NCBI GenBank assembly: GCA_041686375.1
Contig: JAWLEB010000003.1
Location: 1-64,000, forward strand
Direction of reading: 5' to 3'
Origin: JAGXLC01 sp041686375
GTDB taxonomy: Bacteria; Bacteroidota; Bacteroidia; Bacteroidales; UBA12077
Length of the DNA stretch: 64,000 nt
In this document: one piece after another, positions 1 to 9,153 of the stretch
Layout: each line of letters starts with the position of its first letter
Numbering within the stretch: the stretch's first letter is position 1
Translations under genes and position numbers: made by a program
Notes under the pieces: generated by a model
Databases searched by the model: none
What the model was told of the DNA's origin: nothing
Seen by the model: the letters and a program-made list of their open reading frames with translations, nothing else

Positions 1-246
1 GAGACAAAAAAAGGAGACTTTAGCTATGAACTAAAACTGTTGAATTTTCACGACACTAAAGGTCTATCAGCCAGCAAAATAAATGGTTTATGTCTACGGA
101 AAATTAATCATACCACCCTTATACAAACATTCTGTCGTTCAATCGATGCCATTTTGATAATGGATGATGGATCTAAAAGATACAAATATAGCGTTGAATT
201 TGACAATCGTGAACATCTACCTTTATCTGAGTGTTGTTCTGTATAA
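1..246 (+). CDS. C-terminal part of an unknown protein, cut by the window edge
   Basis: The frame is open from base 1 to a TAA at 244-246, so the gene very likely starts upstream of the window. The visible 81 residues include GDFSYELKLLNFHD near the edge and KRYKYSVEFDNREH near the end, an alternating pattern that could be beta strands. I see no motif or membrane segment that identifies a family. A TTG at 40 could act as a start, but the frame continues upstream of it without interruption. The same-strand DoxX-like gene begins 76 bp downstream. Confidence 0.4.
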   Translation, partial: ETKKGDFSYELKLLNFHDTKGLSASKINGLCLRKINHTTLIQTFCRSIDAILIMDDGSKRYKYSVEFDNREHLPLSECCSV

Positions 247-322
247 GTAATGCTTGATAGAGATAAGTTAATGAGATGGGAAAATATTATTCAGATGGAC
301 ATAAATTTTAAAACAAAAAGCT

Positions 323-802
323 ATGATAGTCAAAAAGATATTAGGTAAAAAAAGAGATCAAGCGATAATAAACTGGATGAGTCGCTATGGTATAACACTT
401 CTGCGTATTAGTGTCGGAATTGTATTCCTGTGGTTTGGTTTCTTAAAATTTTTTCCTTCTGTTAGTCCTGCAGAGGACATTGCCGTTAAAACCATAAAGA
501 TTATATCATTCGATTTGCTTTCTTCTCAGGCTATCCTTATTATTTTAGCCGCTTGGGAAACAATAATTGGTATTGGATTAATAGCGAATATTTATTTACG
601 GGAAATTTTGGTATTGCTGTTTCTGCAGATGATTGGAACCATTACACCTCTTTTCTTTTTTCCGGAGGAAGTTTTTACTGCTATTCCTTATGCCCCTGCG
701 TTAGAAGGACAGTATATTATCAAGAATATTGTGCTTATTACAGCTGCATTTGTAATAGGTGGTACACTCAGAAATGATGTTTCCGAACATAAAAAAGGGT
801 GA
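323..802 (+). CDS. DoxX-like small integral membrane protein
   Basis: A 159-residue protein with four hydrophobic segments, roughly at residues 22-44, 68-88, 92-112 and 133-150. The first carries the ISVGIVFLWFGFLKFFPS pattern found at the start of the DoxX/DUF417 membrane families, followed by an acidic turn. The family is widespread, is often linked to redox or stress contexts, and its biochemical role here is unknown. The ATG at 323 follows a purine-rich stretch without a strong Shine-Dalgarno. Family placement rests on the hydrophobic pattern and this motif only. Confidence 0.6.
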   Translation: MIVKKILGKKRDQAIINWMSRYGITLLRISVGIVFLWFGFLKFFPSVSPAEDIAVKTIKIISFDLLSSQAILIILAAWETIIGIGLIANIYLREILVLLFLQMIGTITPLFFFPEEVFTAIPYAPALEGQYIIKNIVLITAAFVIGGTLRNDVSEHKKG

Positions 803-1130
803 TTAACATTTGGTTACACGTAATTTATTGACAAACAGTTTTTTGCTTATGCATGAAACCAACGATATTAGAAGCACGTATTATAGGTTACCCCAAAACC
901 TACCATTATCACCAGTTGTCCTCGTTCTGCATTGCCCAACTGGCGAAGCGGTTATTAAAAAATCCAGAGAGCGGCTTTCCAAAACAGCTTCAGTGCATTA
1001 AAAACTCTGAGGCAATGTACTCTTTTTCTAAATTTTTTTATCTCCAGAGAGAAAAAGATTACTGCAAAAGTTACATCCCAAATATCTTTGTACTACCGGC
1101 AGAAAAAGGAAAACCGACTGCAGCATTAGG

Positions 1131-1170
1131 CCATCTCTCTTGAGAGATGGGTTTGGGGTGAGTACACCCC
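1131..1170. repeat. Two adjacent perfect hairpins
   Basis: CCATCTCTC (1131-1139) pairs with GAGAGATGG (1142-1150) across a two-base gap. GGGGTG (1155-1160) pairs with CACCCC (1165-1170) across AGTA. The second is followed by TGAAAAAAG rather than a T-run. The pair could be a terminator remnant or the end of a small mobile element. No target duplication is visible. Confidence 0.5.
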
Positions 1171-1251
1171 TGAAAAAAGTAAAAGCTCCTGAATTTTAAC
1201 CAACAAAATTAGCACCAGGATAGCATTATCTTAAAATATTCTCATAGTTTG

Positions 1252-1266
1252 TCCCGCAAAGCGGGA
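1252..1266. repeat. Short GC-rich hairpin TCCCGC-AAA-GCGGGA
   Basis: A perfect 6-bp stem with a three-base loop, GC-rich within AT-rich DNA, about 100 bp beyond the stop of the minus-strand amidase. It has no T-run on either side, so it is not a classical intrinsic terminator. Confidence 0.45.
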
Positions 1267-1365
1267 ACCTAAGGAAATAAAAAAAAACTTAGAGATAATT
1301 CTGTGTTTTTTGATATGGTTAACGCACAGTAAAACAAATCGTTATGAAGTTTATGTATACGGGAT

Positions 1366-1851
1366 TTATAGCACAAACTCATCATCCGGGATTGTAGCTA
1401 TTTCTTTATATAGCTCATAATTTTTTTTCCATTTATCCATATCTAACCCTGCACAATCTGGTTTTTTAGGATCCAGATCACTATGCTGAACAACCTGTAT
1501 GTTATTGAATTGTTTTTCAAGTCTTTGTACGATTCGGAGCGATGTGTTTAATTGCTCTTCTGTGAAAATCCTTGAATTGCCTACCAGGCATATTCCGACT
1601 GAATTGTAATTATGTCCTCTAACGTGGGCTCCGGCTTCCGTCTTTTTCACTACCGGGTCATCATCCAGGGGCCTGCCGGTTTCTATGTGTCCATTGTAGA
1701 TGGGATTGTATACAGTGCTTGTCAGCCATCCGTTTAAAATGACATAATGATAACCTATACCGCTCCAGCCTCTTTCCTTTACATGCCATTTGGCAATTAA
1801 AGCTGCATTGCCGGAAGATGAATCTGAACAATGTAAGATAATTTTTACCAT
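1366..1851 (-). CDS. N-acetylmuramoyl-L-alanine amidase, phage endolysin type (Amidase_2)
   Basis: A 161-residue single-domain amidase predicted to cut the amide bond between N-acetylmuramic acid and L-alanine in peptidoglycan. Features of T7-lysozyme-like amidases are visible: an early zinc-ligand region (IILHCSDSS, residues 4-12), the IGYHYVI strand (about 32-38), VGICLVGN (about 85-92), and late VQHSDL and KPDCAGL around residues 120-135 supplying the second histidine and the cysteine. There is no signal peptide, so export needs a holin. The start overlaps the stop of the upstream holin-like gene by 7 bp, implying coupled translation. Length and architecture fit a phage endolysin rather than a housekeeping amidase. 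Confidence 0.85.
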   Translation of the reverse strand: MVKIILHCSDSSSGNAALIAKWHVKERGWSGIGYHYVILNGWLTSTVYNPIYNGHIETGRPLDDDPVVKKTEAGAHVRGHNYNSVGICLVGNSRIFTEEQLNTSLRIVQRLEKQFNNIQVVQHSDLDPKKPDCAGLDMDKWKKNYELYKEIATIPDDEFVL

Positions 1852-2477
1852 TGTATCTGATTTTTAACCTTTTTTTTAATGTCTTTTGTAATAGCTTCCG
1901 TAGTATTGTCTTTCTTTTGGGTTTTAGTTCCAGTAATTGCAGATTCCCATTTACTCCTTGTTCCTCTTTTCTCTGCCGACCGTCCTAAACTGTAAACACC
2001 TAATACGCCTCCCCATGCCCAGAGGAATGTATTGAAAATTTTATCTGAGCTGTCCAGCAGTGCCTGAAGTTGAGCGCCATCGTCTGCCACCGCTTCCAGT
2101 ATGATGTGCCGGAGGCCGAATACTTCCAGTAGAATGAAGATAAGACCTACATAGACCACGGTTGGACGTGCACGTTTTGTGTACTGGTCACCTTGGTTAA
2201 GTTCTGCCAGTAATATCTCTTTCTTTGCATCCAGTTCCTGTCTGATAGACTTTTCCAGTTGTTCTTCCTTTTGCTGAGCAAGGCATTCCATATCCAACAT
2301 GAAGTTATTCTGACTTTTCTGAAAGTCTGACTGGAGTTTCAGGAGCTCCTGCTTTACTTTGTCTTTTTCATCCTTAGTTTGTACAAAGCGATCAACAGTA
2401 TCAGCCAGGGAGCTTATCATATTATTCCCTGAGTCATTCAGGAAGCCTTTGACTTTAGTTAAGAATCCAATAGCCAT
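1845..2477 (-). CDS. Holin of the 3TM type found in phages and gene-transfer agents
   Basis: A 210-residue protein with a charged coiled-coil-like N-terminal half (about residues 30-95), the sequence GDQYTKRARPTVVYVGLIFIL (split here as GDQYTKRARP and TVVYVGLIFIL, about 96-116), a second hydrophobic segment about 146-163 (IFNTFLWAWGGVLGVYSLGR), and a basic tail. The RPxxxYVG motif before the first membrane segment is typical of the GTA_holin_3TM family, which releases particles or endolysin. It directly precedes and overlaps the amidase gene, the usual order of a phage lysis cassette. No capsid, tail or terminase gene is nearby. The family assignment is from pattern recognition and could be tested by a profile search. 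Confidence 0.75.
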   Translation of the reverse strand: MAIGFLTKVKGFLNDSGNNMISSLADTVDRFVQTKDEKDKVKQELLKLQSDFQKSQNNFMLDMECLAQQKEEQLEKSIRQELDAKKEILLAELNQGDQYTKRARPTVVYVGLIFILLEVFGLRHIILEAVADDGAQLQALLDSSDKIFNTFLWAWGGVLGVYSLGRSAEKRGTRSKWESAITGTKTQKKDNTTEAITKDIKKKVKNQIQW

Positions 2478-2570
2478 GTTTGATGATTTTACGGGTGAAA
2501 CATTTTTTTACAATAGAACGGTTAAAGGTAAATATTTTTTTGCAAAAAGAGCCTCTCAACCCGCAAAATT

Positions 2571-4967
2571 TTATTCGTCACGTAATGCTTGGGCCGGATT
2601 TAAGTTTGAGGCCTTCACCACTTTTGAAAACATTGTAAGTCCTGCAATTAACAATGCAATGATAATTGCAGATACAAAATAATACCAACTAAGCGATATC
2701 TTGTAGGCGAAATTATTCAGCCAGTTGTCCATGTAAAAATAGGCCACAGGGATTCCTATCATGCTTGCTATGATTATAAGCATAATAAATTCTTTGCTTA
2801 TGACCATTATGATCTGTTTTACATTGGAACCAAATACTTTTCGGATGGCAATTTCTTTGGTTTTCTGTGTTATGGTGAATGAAATCAGTCCGAATAAGCC
2901 TAGACAGCTAATAAATATGCACAAAGCTGCAAATATACCGAATATTTTTATAGTCTTTATTTCGCTTGTATATCGTGATTCAAATTTTTCTTCCACAAAA
3001 AACCCCTCAAATGGTTCATTGGGGAAGAGTGTATTGTATTTTGTACGTATTTTTTCAACGCCTTCTTTAAGATTATTGCCATCAATTTTTGTGATTACTT
3101 CGCCAAATCTGCCTGGGAAATAGAAGTATGCAGCAGGTTCAATCGGGGTTCGCAAAGAGTAATAATTATAATCCTTTATAACTCCTATAACTTCTACATG
3201 CATTGAATCATTTACAGGACTATACATCATTTTTCCGACAGGTTCATCCCAGCCAAGTTTTTTTACTGCAATTTCGTTGAGTATTACCGCACCATCTGCA
3301 TCAAGTTTGTGTTTATCACTAAAGTTTCTTCCATGTGCGAGTTCAATGTCCATTAACGGAAAATATTCCGGGTTAACAAATCCGTATCTTACCATTAGCT
3401 GCGTTCTGTTTGAATCAGCAACGGTTATTCTTGATTGAGTACCGGAGACCCCGTTGTAGGCTGAAGCAGCCGATGCTGATTTAATTAATGTGCTTTTACT
3501 GAGTTCTTCTTTGAATAAATCAATGTTTTGCGTTAGTTCGTCTTCTTCAAATCTCATTGGAATGGAATATACTGCCTCATCATTGTAGCCTTTATCGGCC
3601 GTTCTGAAATAGTTTACCTGGCTTACGGCTACAAGTGTAGCAATCAGGATGATAATCGAAACAGTGAATTGACTGACTACTAAAATTTTTCTCATTCGCG
3701 AAGACTGATTTACTCCTTTTGATGTTCTTAGTCCCTGAAATATGACATTAGGAGTAAACGATGATGTGTACAAAGCCGGATAGATCCCTGAGGCCAGCCC
3801 CAAAATTATAACAGTAAGAAGAATCCCTGCACTGAATACCGGATTGTTAAAATCTGTTTCAAGGGATATTTTAAGGATATTATTTATAACTGGCAGCAAC
3901 AGGTTGATTCCGATTAATGCTAACAGAGCAGCAATGACAACAATTATATAAGATTCACTTAAAAACTGTACAACCAGTTTTTTCCTTTGTGCTCCTATAA
4001 CTTTTCTGATTCCAACTTCTTTACTCCTTTTCAGTGCCATAGATGTAGATAGGTTGATATAATTTATACAGGCTACAAAAAGAATCAGGATGGCAATTAT
4101 TGAGAATATATATACTTGTTTGATATCTCCCTGTTTGTGGTTGTAAGTTTGAAATTTCAGATGACCTGATTTCAGATGTATCTCATCCATCGGCTGCAGG
4201 TATAGGTCTATATTGGATTCCCAGTCTTCCGGGAAGTATTTTGCCAGAAAACCTTCCATATGATTTTCAAACTCTTTATGATCTGTATTATCTGCAAGTT
4301 GGATGTAGGTGTCAAGAGAATTGCTGTTCCAGTTAGCAAGATATGGAAAATAATTTTCCATAACACGCATAGGTAGAAGAGCATCGAAGTAAATACTGCT
4401 TTCTTCGGGATAATCTTTCATTATGCCTGTTACCATGTATGACTCATTTCTGATGTTAAGCAACTTTCCCATTGCATCATCAATATTCTCAAAATATTTT
4501 TTTGCTAAACTTTCAGAAAGGACAATTGAATTGAGTTCTGTCAGGGCTGTCTCTTTTTTTCCCTTTACCAGGTCTGCACTTAACATATCAAATACGGTAG
4601 AATCTGCAAATGCGAAATTATTTTCTGTAAATGCCCGGTCTTCATATTTTACGGTCAATCCGTAACCTCTCATTATGCGGGTATAGTTAACAATTTCAGG
4701 ATAATCGTTGTATAAAGCTGAACCTAAAGGACCCATGGTTACTGCAACATGCTGATCTCCAACTCCCGGTTGGTTTTGAATTTCAACCACACGGTATTTG
4801 TTCTTGTAATTGTCAATATGTTTGTTAAAACTCAATTCATATTGAACATATAAAAGAATAATCATGAAGCTGACAATTCCTGTTGTCAGACCAAAAATGT
4901 TTAATATTGCGAATGTTTTTCGACTCTGAAGGTTGCGGATTGCAGCAATAAAATAATTTTTTAGCAT
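2571..4967 (-). CDS. MacB/FtsX-type ABC transporter permease
   Basis: A 798-residue membrane protein with the Bacteroidota 'putative ABC transport system permease' layout: an N-terminal membrane helix (about 19-41), a large extracytoplasmic MacB-PCD domain, three helices around residues 280-410, a second periplasmic domain, and three C-terminal helices ending in the conserved NPAQALRDE tail. The cytoplasmic RSKEVGIRKVIGA and TKEIAIRKVFGS coupling motifs occur in the two halves, marking an internal duplication of the FtsX module. Such permeases work with a separate ATPase in peptide, lipid or drug efflux. No ATPase gene lies beside it, so the partner is elsewhere or beyond the window. Confidence 0.9.
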   Translation of the reverse strand: MLKNYFIAAIRNLQSRKTFAILNIFGLTTGIVSFMIILLYVQYELSFNKHIDNYKNKYRVVEIQNQPGVGDQHVAVTMGPLGSALYNDYPEIVNYTRIMRGYGLTVKYEDRAFTENNFAFADSTVFDMLSADLVKGKKETALTELNSIVLSESLAKKYFENIDDAMGKLLNIRNESYMVTGIMKDYPEESSIYFDALLPMRVMENYFPYLANWNSNSLDTYIQLADNTDHKEFENHMEGFLAKYFPEDWESNIDLYLQPMDEIHLKSGHLKFQTYNHKQGDIKQVYIFSIIAILILFVACINYINLSTSMALKRSKEVGIRKVIGAQRKKLVVQFLSESYIIVVIAALLALIGINLLLPVINNILKISLETDFNNPVFSAGILLTVIILGLASGIYPALYTSSFTPNVIFQGLRTSKGVNQSSRMRKILVVSQFTVSIIILIATLVAVSQVNYFRTADKGYNDEAVYSIPMRFEEDELTQNIDLFKEELSKSTLIKSASAASAYNGVSGTQSRITVADSNRTQLMVRYGFVNPEYFPLMDIELAHGRNFSDKHKLDADGAVILNEIAVKKLGWDEPVGKMMYSPVNDSMHVEVIGVIKDYNYYSLRTPIEPAAYFYFPGRFGEVITKIDGNNLKEGVEKIRTKYNTLFPNEPFEGFFVEEKFESRYTSEIKTIKIFGIFAALCIFISCLGLFGLISFTITQKTKEIAIRKVFGSNVKQIIMVISKEFIMLIIIASMIGIPVAYFYMDNWLNNFAYKISLSWYYFVSAIIIALLIAGLTMFSKVVKASNLNPAQALRDE

Positions 4968-5234
4968 GGATTTATATATTTCGTTACTAGTTGACAGGCA
5001 ATTTAGACATTATTTTCCTATTGTTTACCTTTAAAATTAAAGACGTGTAAAAAATATGTTAGCTGCATAATTTTTATATGGAGAGTCATTTCGTTTGGGA
5101 GACTTCTTTCTGAACGGGTACACCCTAACGATGCTCTTAGCGCCGGTATTGGGTTGAAAATCGCCAGATTTATCTCTATTGCTAAATTTATTGATATTTC
5201 TTATCTTGATAGTTTATTTTAAAATAGGTGGGCT

Positions 5235-8060
5235 ATGTATACTGCAATTATTTTGTTATTGTTAGCAATAAGTTTCTGGTTTTTTTATACCGGCATTCAG
5301 AAAAGGAAAAAGGTTAAAATCTATATTGGCAGTTTCATTGTTGTCCTGACTATAGGCTTTTTTTGGTTTATGGGCTTTTGGGGCGACAAGCTCTGGTTTG
5401 ATGCGCTTGGTTTTGGGGATAGATTTTGGATTGAGATTTTCACAAAAGCATTTATGTTGATTTTAGGAGCAGGCATTTCGGTTTTGCTTGTTCATCTTTT
5501 TACTCGTTCCATAGCGAAGGATAGTATATTCTATAAATACCTGGTATTGATTGTTGCTGTTATTTATGGCGCTTCATGGGGTTTTTCCAACTGGGAAATT
5601 GTATTGAAGTATATAAATGCAGCTGGTGCAGAAATTACAGACCCGATTTTGAATAAAGATGCCGGATTTTATATGTTCCTTCTTCCATTTTACCAGCAGT
5701 GTACCAACTATTTGCTGGTTGTTTCTATTATTTCCATTGCTGCTGTGTTATTGGCTTTATATTCAAATGAAAATAAACCATCTAGTGGCAAATTTGATAT
5801 AACATATGGCATTACGGAAGGGAAATCATTGATATATTCCGGTTCGCTTTTCTTGTTGGTATTGGCTGTTGATAAATTTTTAGGCAGGTATGACTTGTTG
5901 TACTCCGATTGGGGTGTCGTATCCGGGCCCGGATGGAGTGATGTTTATATACGTCTTCCGGGATATACGGTGGTGGCGATTCTTGCATTTATTTCTGCCG
6001 TTATTTTTGTTCTGCCTCCCTCTCGACGATGGCTGATGAGCATTTTCAGAAAAACAAGAATACAAGCTATGCATCTTCTGCCGGCCATTCTTGGCTCTCT
6101 GTTTGGCGCAAACCTTGTTGTTTGGTTGATAGTTTTGGCTATCCTGCCGGGCGCATTCCAATGGCTTAAAGTTGAACCCAATGAGATTTCAGTTGAAACA
6201 CCATATATTTCAAATAACATTGAATTTACAAGATATGCGTTTGAATTAGATGGTATGGAGGAAAAGGAATATTCGGTTTCCGAGGTGTTTAATAAAGAAA
6301 CTGTAGAACGAAATGAAGGGATGTTTAATAATATCCGGCTTTGGGATTGGCAAGCTTTAGATGAAGTCTATAAGCAATTCCAGGAAATACGGCTTTATTA
6401 TGAGTTTACGGATGTTGATATCGACCGTTACACCATTGATAGTTCTTACAAACAGGTTATGGTTTCTGCCAGGGAAATGAATCAGGAAAATCTTCCGGAA
6501 CAGAGTAGGACATTCGTGAATCATCGTTTTAAGTATACGCATGGATATGGTATTACACTCACAAATGTGAATGAATTTACAGAAAACGGCCTTCCTAATT
6601 TACTGATTCGGGATATACCTCCGGTATCAGCTTATCCTGGCTTAGAGGTTGAGCGTCCGGAGATTTATTATGGCGAACTTACCAATACTCATGTTATCGC
6701 TAATTCAGAGGAAGAAGAGTTTGACTATCCAAAAGGTGATGGTAATGTGTATACCCGATATCGGGGTAAAGGGGGTGTGCAAATCTCCAATGTATGGAGA
6801 AAATTTCTTTTTGGTTGGAAATTTGACGGCACGCGATTGTTTTTTTCTGAATCGCCTACCGATACAAGCCGTATTATGTTTAACAGGAATATTAAAGCAC
6901 GTATTTCAAAAGTGGCTCCTTTTCTGGAATTTGATGAAGATCCTTACATTGTAATGGCTGACGGTCGGCTTTACTGGATGGTGGATGCTTATACTACTTC
7001 AAGTTTCTTCCCTTATAGTGAAGCTTATGACTCCAGGGAGGTTATTAATTACTCAATGGGTGATACCGAACGTCAACTGGTCAACAGGGTTGCTCCGATT
7101 TTTCATGGAGTGAATTATATGCGAAACTCTGTTAAACTGGTAATAGATGCTTATGAAGGATCGGTTGATTTTTATGTTTTTGATGAGGATGACCCGGTAA
7201 TTAACGTGTGGCAGAATATTTTTCCGGATATGTTTAAGGCTGAAGACCAGATGCCTGAGTCTTTGCGGAAGCATATTCGATATCCTGTTGACAAAATGCT
7301 TGTTCAGGGACAGGTTTATTCTAAATACCATATGAAGGATCCGGTTGTATTTTATAACCAGGAAGATCTGTGGATAAGAGCTACGGAAAAATATTACAAT
7401 ACCATTAAACCAGTTGACCCGTATTATATTATGTGGGAACGACCGGAGAGCAATGAGAAGGAATTTGTGCTTATGCAGCCGTTTACTCCCAAAAACCGGC
7501 AGGTAATGATTGGTTGGATCGCTGGTATGTCCGATGGAGAGAATTACGGTGATTTTCTCGCATATAAATTTCCTAAAGATAAGCGCATACTTGGTCCCCA
7601 ACAGGTTGAAACAAAAATTGATCAGGATGCTTATCTTTCCGGTCAGCTTTCCCTGTGGGATCAACGTGGTTCTAGTGTGATTCGGGGGAATGTACTGGCA
7701 ATCCCTGTAGATAATACCGTGATATACGTTGAACCTATTTATCTGCAGTCAGAATCTGCTGCATATCCTGAATTGCGACTTGTTGCTGTTATGCACAACG
7801 ACAAATTAAGTTATGCAAGTGATTTTAAAGTGGCTTTGGAAGGTTTATATGGGGAAGCGCCAGATCAACCCGTTTCAGAGGAAGAAATTGTAGAAGAAAC
7901 AATGCGTGATCAAAAAGAGTTGATAAATATGGCTGATGAGGCATTAAAGGAATACCTGGAAGCCACGGGTCAAAGTGATTTCGAAAGAGCAGCACAGGCG
8001 ATGAGAAGCCTCAGAGAGGCACTTGACGATCTTTCCGGGAAGTTTGATCAGAACGAATAG
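5235..8060 (+). CDS. UPF0182 family membrane protein
   Basis: A 941-residue protein with about seven hydrophobic segments in residues 1-315 and a very large soluble region after it. Family hallmarks include WFMGFWGDKLWFDALGFGDRFW near residue 43 (broken here as WFMGFWGDKLWF and DALGFGDRFW), the VEPNEISVETPYISNNIEFTR region (VEPNEI, then ETPYISNNI) after the last membrane segment, and GIPxxxxYP-like DIPPVSAYPGLEVERPEIYYGE blocks (ERPEIYYGE). The C-terminus is an acidic helical tail. The function of UPF0182 is not established. The family is best known from actinobacteria, cyanobacteria and clostridia. The ATG at 5235 follows TAGGTGGGCT, a moderate ribosome site. Confidence 0.9.
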   Translation: MYTAIILLLLAISFWFFYTGIQKRKKVKIYIGSFIVVLTIGFFWFMGFWGDKLWFDALGFGDRFWIEIFTKAFMLILGAGISVLLVHLFTRSIAKDSIFYKYLVLIVAVIYGASWGFSNWEIVLKYINAAGAEITDPILNKDAGFYMFLLPFYQQCTNYLLVVSIISIAAVLLALYSNENKPSSGKFDITYGITEGKSLIYSGSLFLLVLAVDKFLGRYDLLYSDWGVVSGPGWSDVYIRLPGYTVVAILAFISAVIFVLPPSRRWLMSIFRKTRIQAMHLLPAILGSLFGANLVVWLIVLAILPGAFQWLKVEPNEISVETPYISNNIEFTRYAFELDGMEEKEYSVSEVFNKETVERNEGMFNNIRLWDWQALDEVYKQFQEIRLYYEFTDVDIDRYTIDSSYKQVMVSAREMNQENLPEQSRTFVNHRFKYTHGYGITLTNVNEFTENGLPNLLIRDIPPVSAYPGLEVERPEIYYGELTNTHVIANSEEEEFDYPKGDGNVYTRYRGKGGVQISNVWRKFLFGWKFDGTRLFFSESPTDTSRIMFNRNIKARISKVAPFLEFDEDPYIVMADGRLYWMVDAYTTSSFFPYSEAYDSREVINYSMGDTERQLVNRVAPIFHGVNYMRNSVKLVIDAYEGSVDFYVFDEDDPVINVWQNIFPDMFKAEDQMPESLRKHIRYPVDKMLVQGQVYSKYHMKDPVVFYNQEDLWIRATEKYYNTIKPVDPYYIMWERPESNEKEFVLMQPFTPKNRQVMIGWIAGMSDGENYGDFLAYKFPKDKRILGPQQVETKIDQDAYLSGQLSLWDQRGSSVIRGNVLAIPVDNTVIYVEPIYLQSESAAYPELRLVAVMHNDKLSYASDFKVALEGLYGEAPDQPVSEEEIVEETMRDQKELINMADEALKEYLEATGQSDFERAAQAMRSLREALDDLSGKFDQNE

Positions 8061-8129
8061 GAGGAAGTCATCCAGGTGGATTTTCCTGGCGCTATGATAT
8101 TGAAAAAGTTAATTAGGGGAGAAAACTGA

Positions 8130-8783
8130 TTAGATTTCGTTGAGATTGAAATCTGTGTATTCATATTTGCTTTCCTGAGCATATTCGCGTAAATTTTTCA
8201 GAGTATTATAGGGAGCTATCTGGTAAACTTTTTCCTTGAGCCATTCTGGTAAATTTACGCCGGGATTGATTTTTCCTTTATATTCTATTCGTATTCGGTT
8301 ATTTTTTAAGCGGGTAAAAGCATAGGAAGCATTCACCTCTTCAATCCTTATTATATCTTCTTTTTCTGGAATTGCTCCATTGACATTTTTTGAATGGGTG
8401 GTAAAAATATTTTCTTCTGGAACCCATTCAAATTGCATATCCAGGACTACATCCCTGTCTTTCGCCGGCCATGGAAAATCAGTGAGCATGTAGTAGCTGA
8501 AATGATAGTCGCTTTTTTTTTCTACCACAGTTGTTTTTTTTACAGAATGCATCCATTGATCATAATTAGGAACATCCTGCATAATTGCTCCAAAAATTTC
8601 GAGCGAACCTTTTGATTTAGTGGTTGCCCTAATATTTACATAATTATTGTTTTTTGATTGCTTTTTGATGTAAACTTTAATGCGTTCGGAATCTTTAATT
8701 AATTTCCATTCATCTCCGCGGGTGCCTGTATGGTACAAAAGACTAAAACTAAAAAGCATTGATAAAAAATAAGGTAGCATCAT
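8130..8783 (-). CDS. START-domain (SRPBCC fold) protein, probably exported
   Basis: A 217-residue protein with an N-terminal hydrophobic stretch (about residues 2-17) that looks like a signal peptide. It is followed by a START-like domain: WKLIKDSERIKVYIKK at the front, then DVPNYDQWMHSVKKT, TDFPWPAKDRDVV (the conserved PWPxxxRD motif of bacterial START proteins, about residue 100), and a C-terminal helix. START domains bind lipids or other hydrophobic ligands in a deep cavity. The ligand is unknown here. It is convergent with the UPF0182 gene 69 bp away, with no sign of an operon partner. Confidence 0.8.
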   Translation of the reverse strand: MMLPYFLSMLFSFSLLYHTGTRGDEWKLIKDSERIKVYIKKQSKNNNYVNIRATTKSKGSLEIFGAIMQDVPNYDQWMHSVKKTTVVEKKSDYHFSYYMLTDFPWPAKDRDVVLDMQFEWVPEENIFTTHSKNVNGAIPEKEDIIRIEEVNASYAFTRLKNNRIRIEYKGKINPGVNLPEWLKEKVYQIAPYNTLKNLREYAQESKYEYTDFNLNEI

Positions 8784-9153
8784 ATTTTTTTGAGATTAAA
8801 GCATTTTGATGCAAATAATGCAAAATATTTTCCAGAAAAACAAATGGTTTCTGAATAGATAATTCCCATGATGAAAGCAGAAGCTTTTTGATGTAATATT
8901 ATCGTTTTGATAAAATCTTTGGTTATAACCTAAAGATTAGACCTGTTAATTTGTAATTATTCTAAATAGATATTTTTTCGTGAAAAATCCTTGCTATTTT
9001 TTGGTTGAACAAGTTTTATTTTTTTATTTTGGTATTTGAATACTTAAATATCAAATAAAAAATTTAAATTGAATAGAACAAAAATAATTTTTAAATAGTC
9101 AACCTAATGGTGGCTGAAATTTTAGTAACGTATAATTTTGAACGTAATAAAGA
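8784..9153. other. 370-bp AT-rich divergent intergenic region
   Basis: It separates the minus-strand START gene from the plus-strand ferredoxin-hcp pair. ATTTGA (9034-9039) and TCAAAT (9051-9056) form a 6-bp inverted repeat separated by 11 bp, a possible regulator site but not a standard FNR/HcpR spacing. TAATTTTG (9133-9140) matches the Bacteroidota -7 consensus TAxxTTTG and sits just ahead of the ATG at 9154, but I see no matching -33 TTG at the right distance. I see no gene. Confidence 0.3.

Larger units (their letters stand above)
803..1365. other. 563-bp stretch with no convincing gene
   Basis: A 96-codon plus-strand frame (853-1143) begins 50 bp after the DoxX-like gene. Its product has no recognisable family, signal peptide or membrane segment, and its stop lies inside a hairpin, so it is a chance frame or a decayed gene. 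The second half carries three short perfect hairpins (listed separately). From about 1280 to 1365 the DNA is AT-rich and holds nothing I recognise. Confidence 0.4.

Noticed and set aside
853..1143. 96-codon plus-strand ORF downstream of the DoxX-like gene
   Set aside because: No family resemblance, no clear ribosome site, and the stop lies inside a hairpin. Treated as non-coding or decayed.
5040..5234. Possible protein remnant (frame containing SERVHPNDALSAGIGLK) in the GC-richer patch before the UPF0182 gene
   Set aside because: Open for only about 45 codons without a start codon, and another frame over the same bases looks equally plausible. Not enough to call a pseudogene.
9034..9056. ATTTGA-N11-TCAAAT as an FNR or HcpR operator for hcp
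   Set aside because: The spacing does not match known Crp/FNR-family sites and it lies about 100 bp from the likely start. Recorded only as an inverted repeat.
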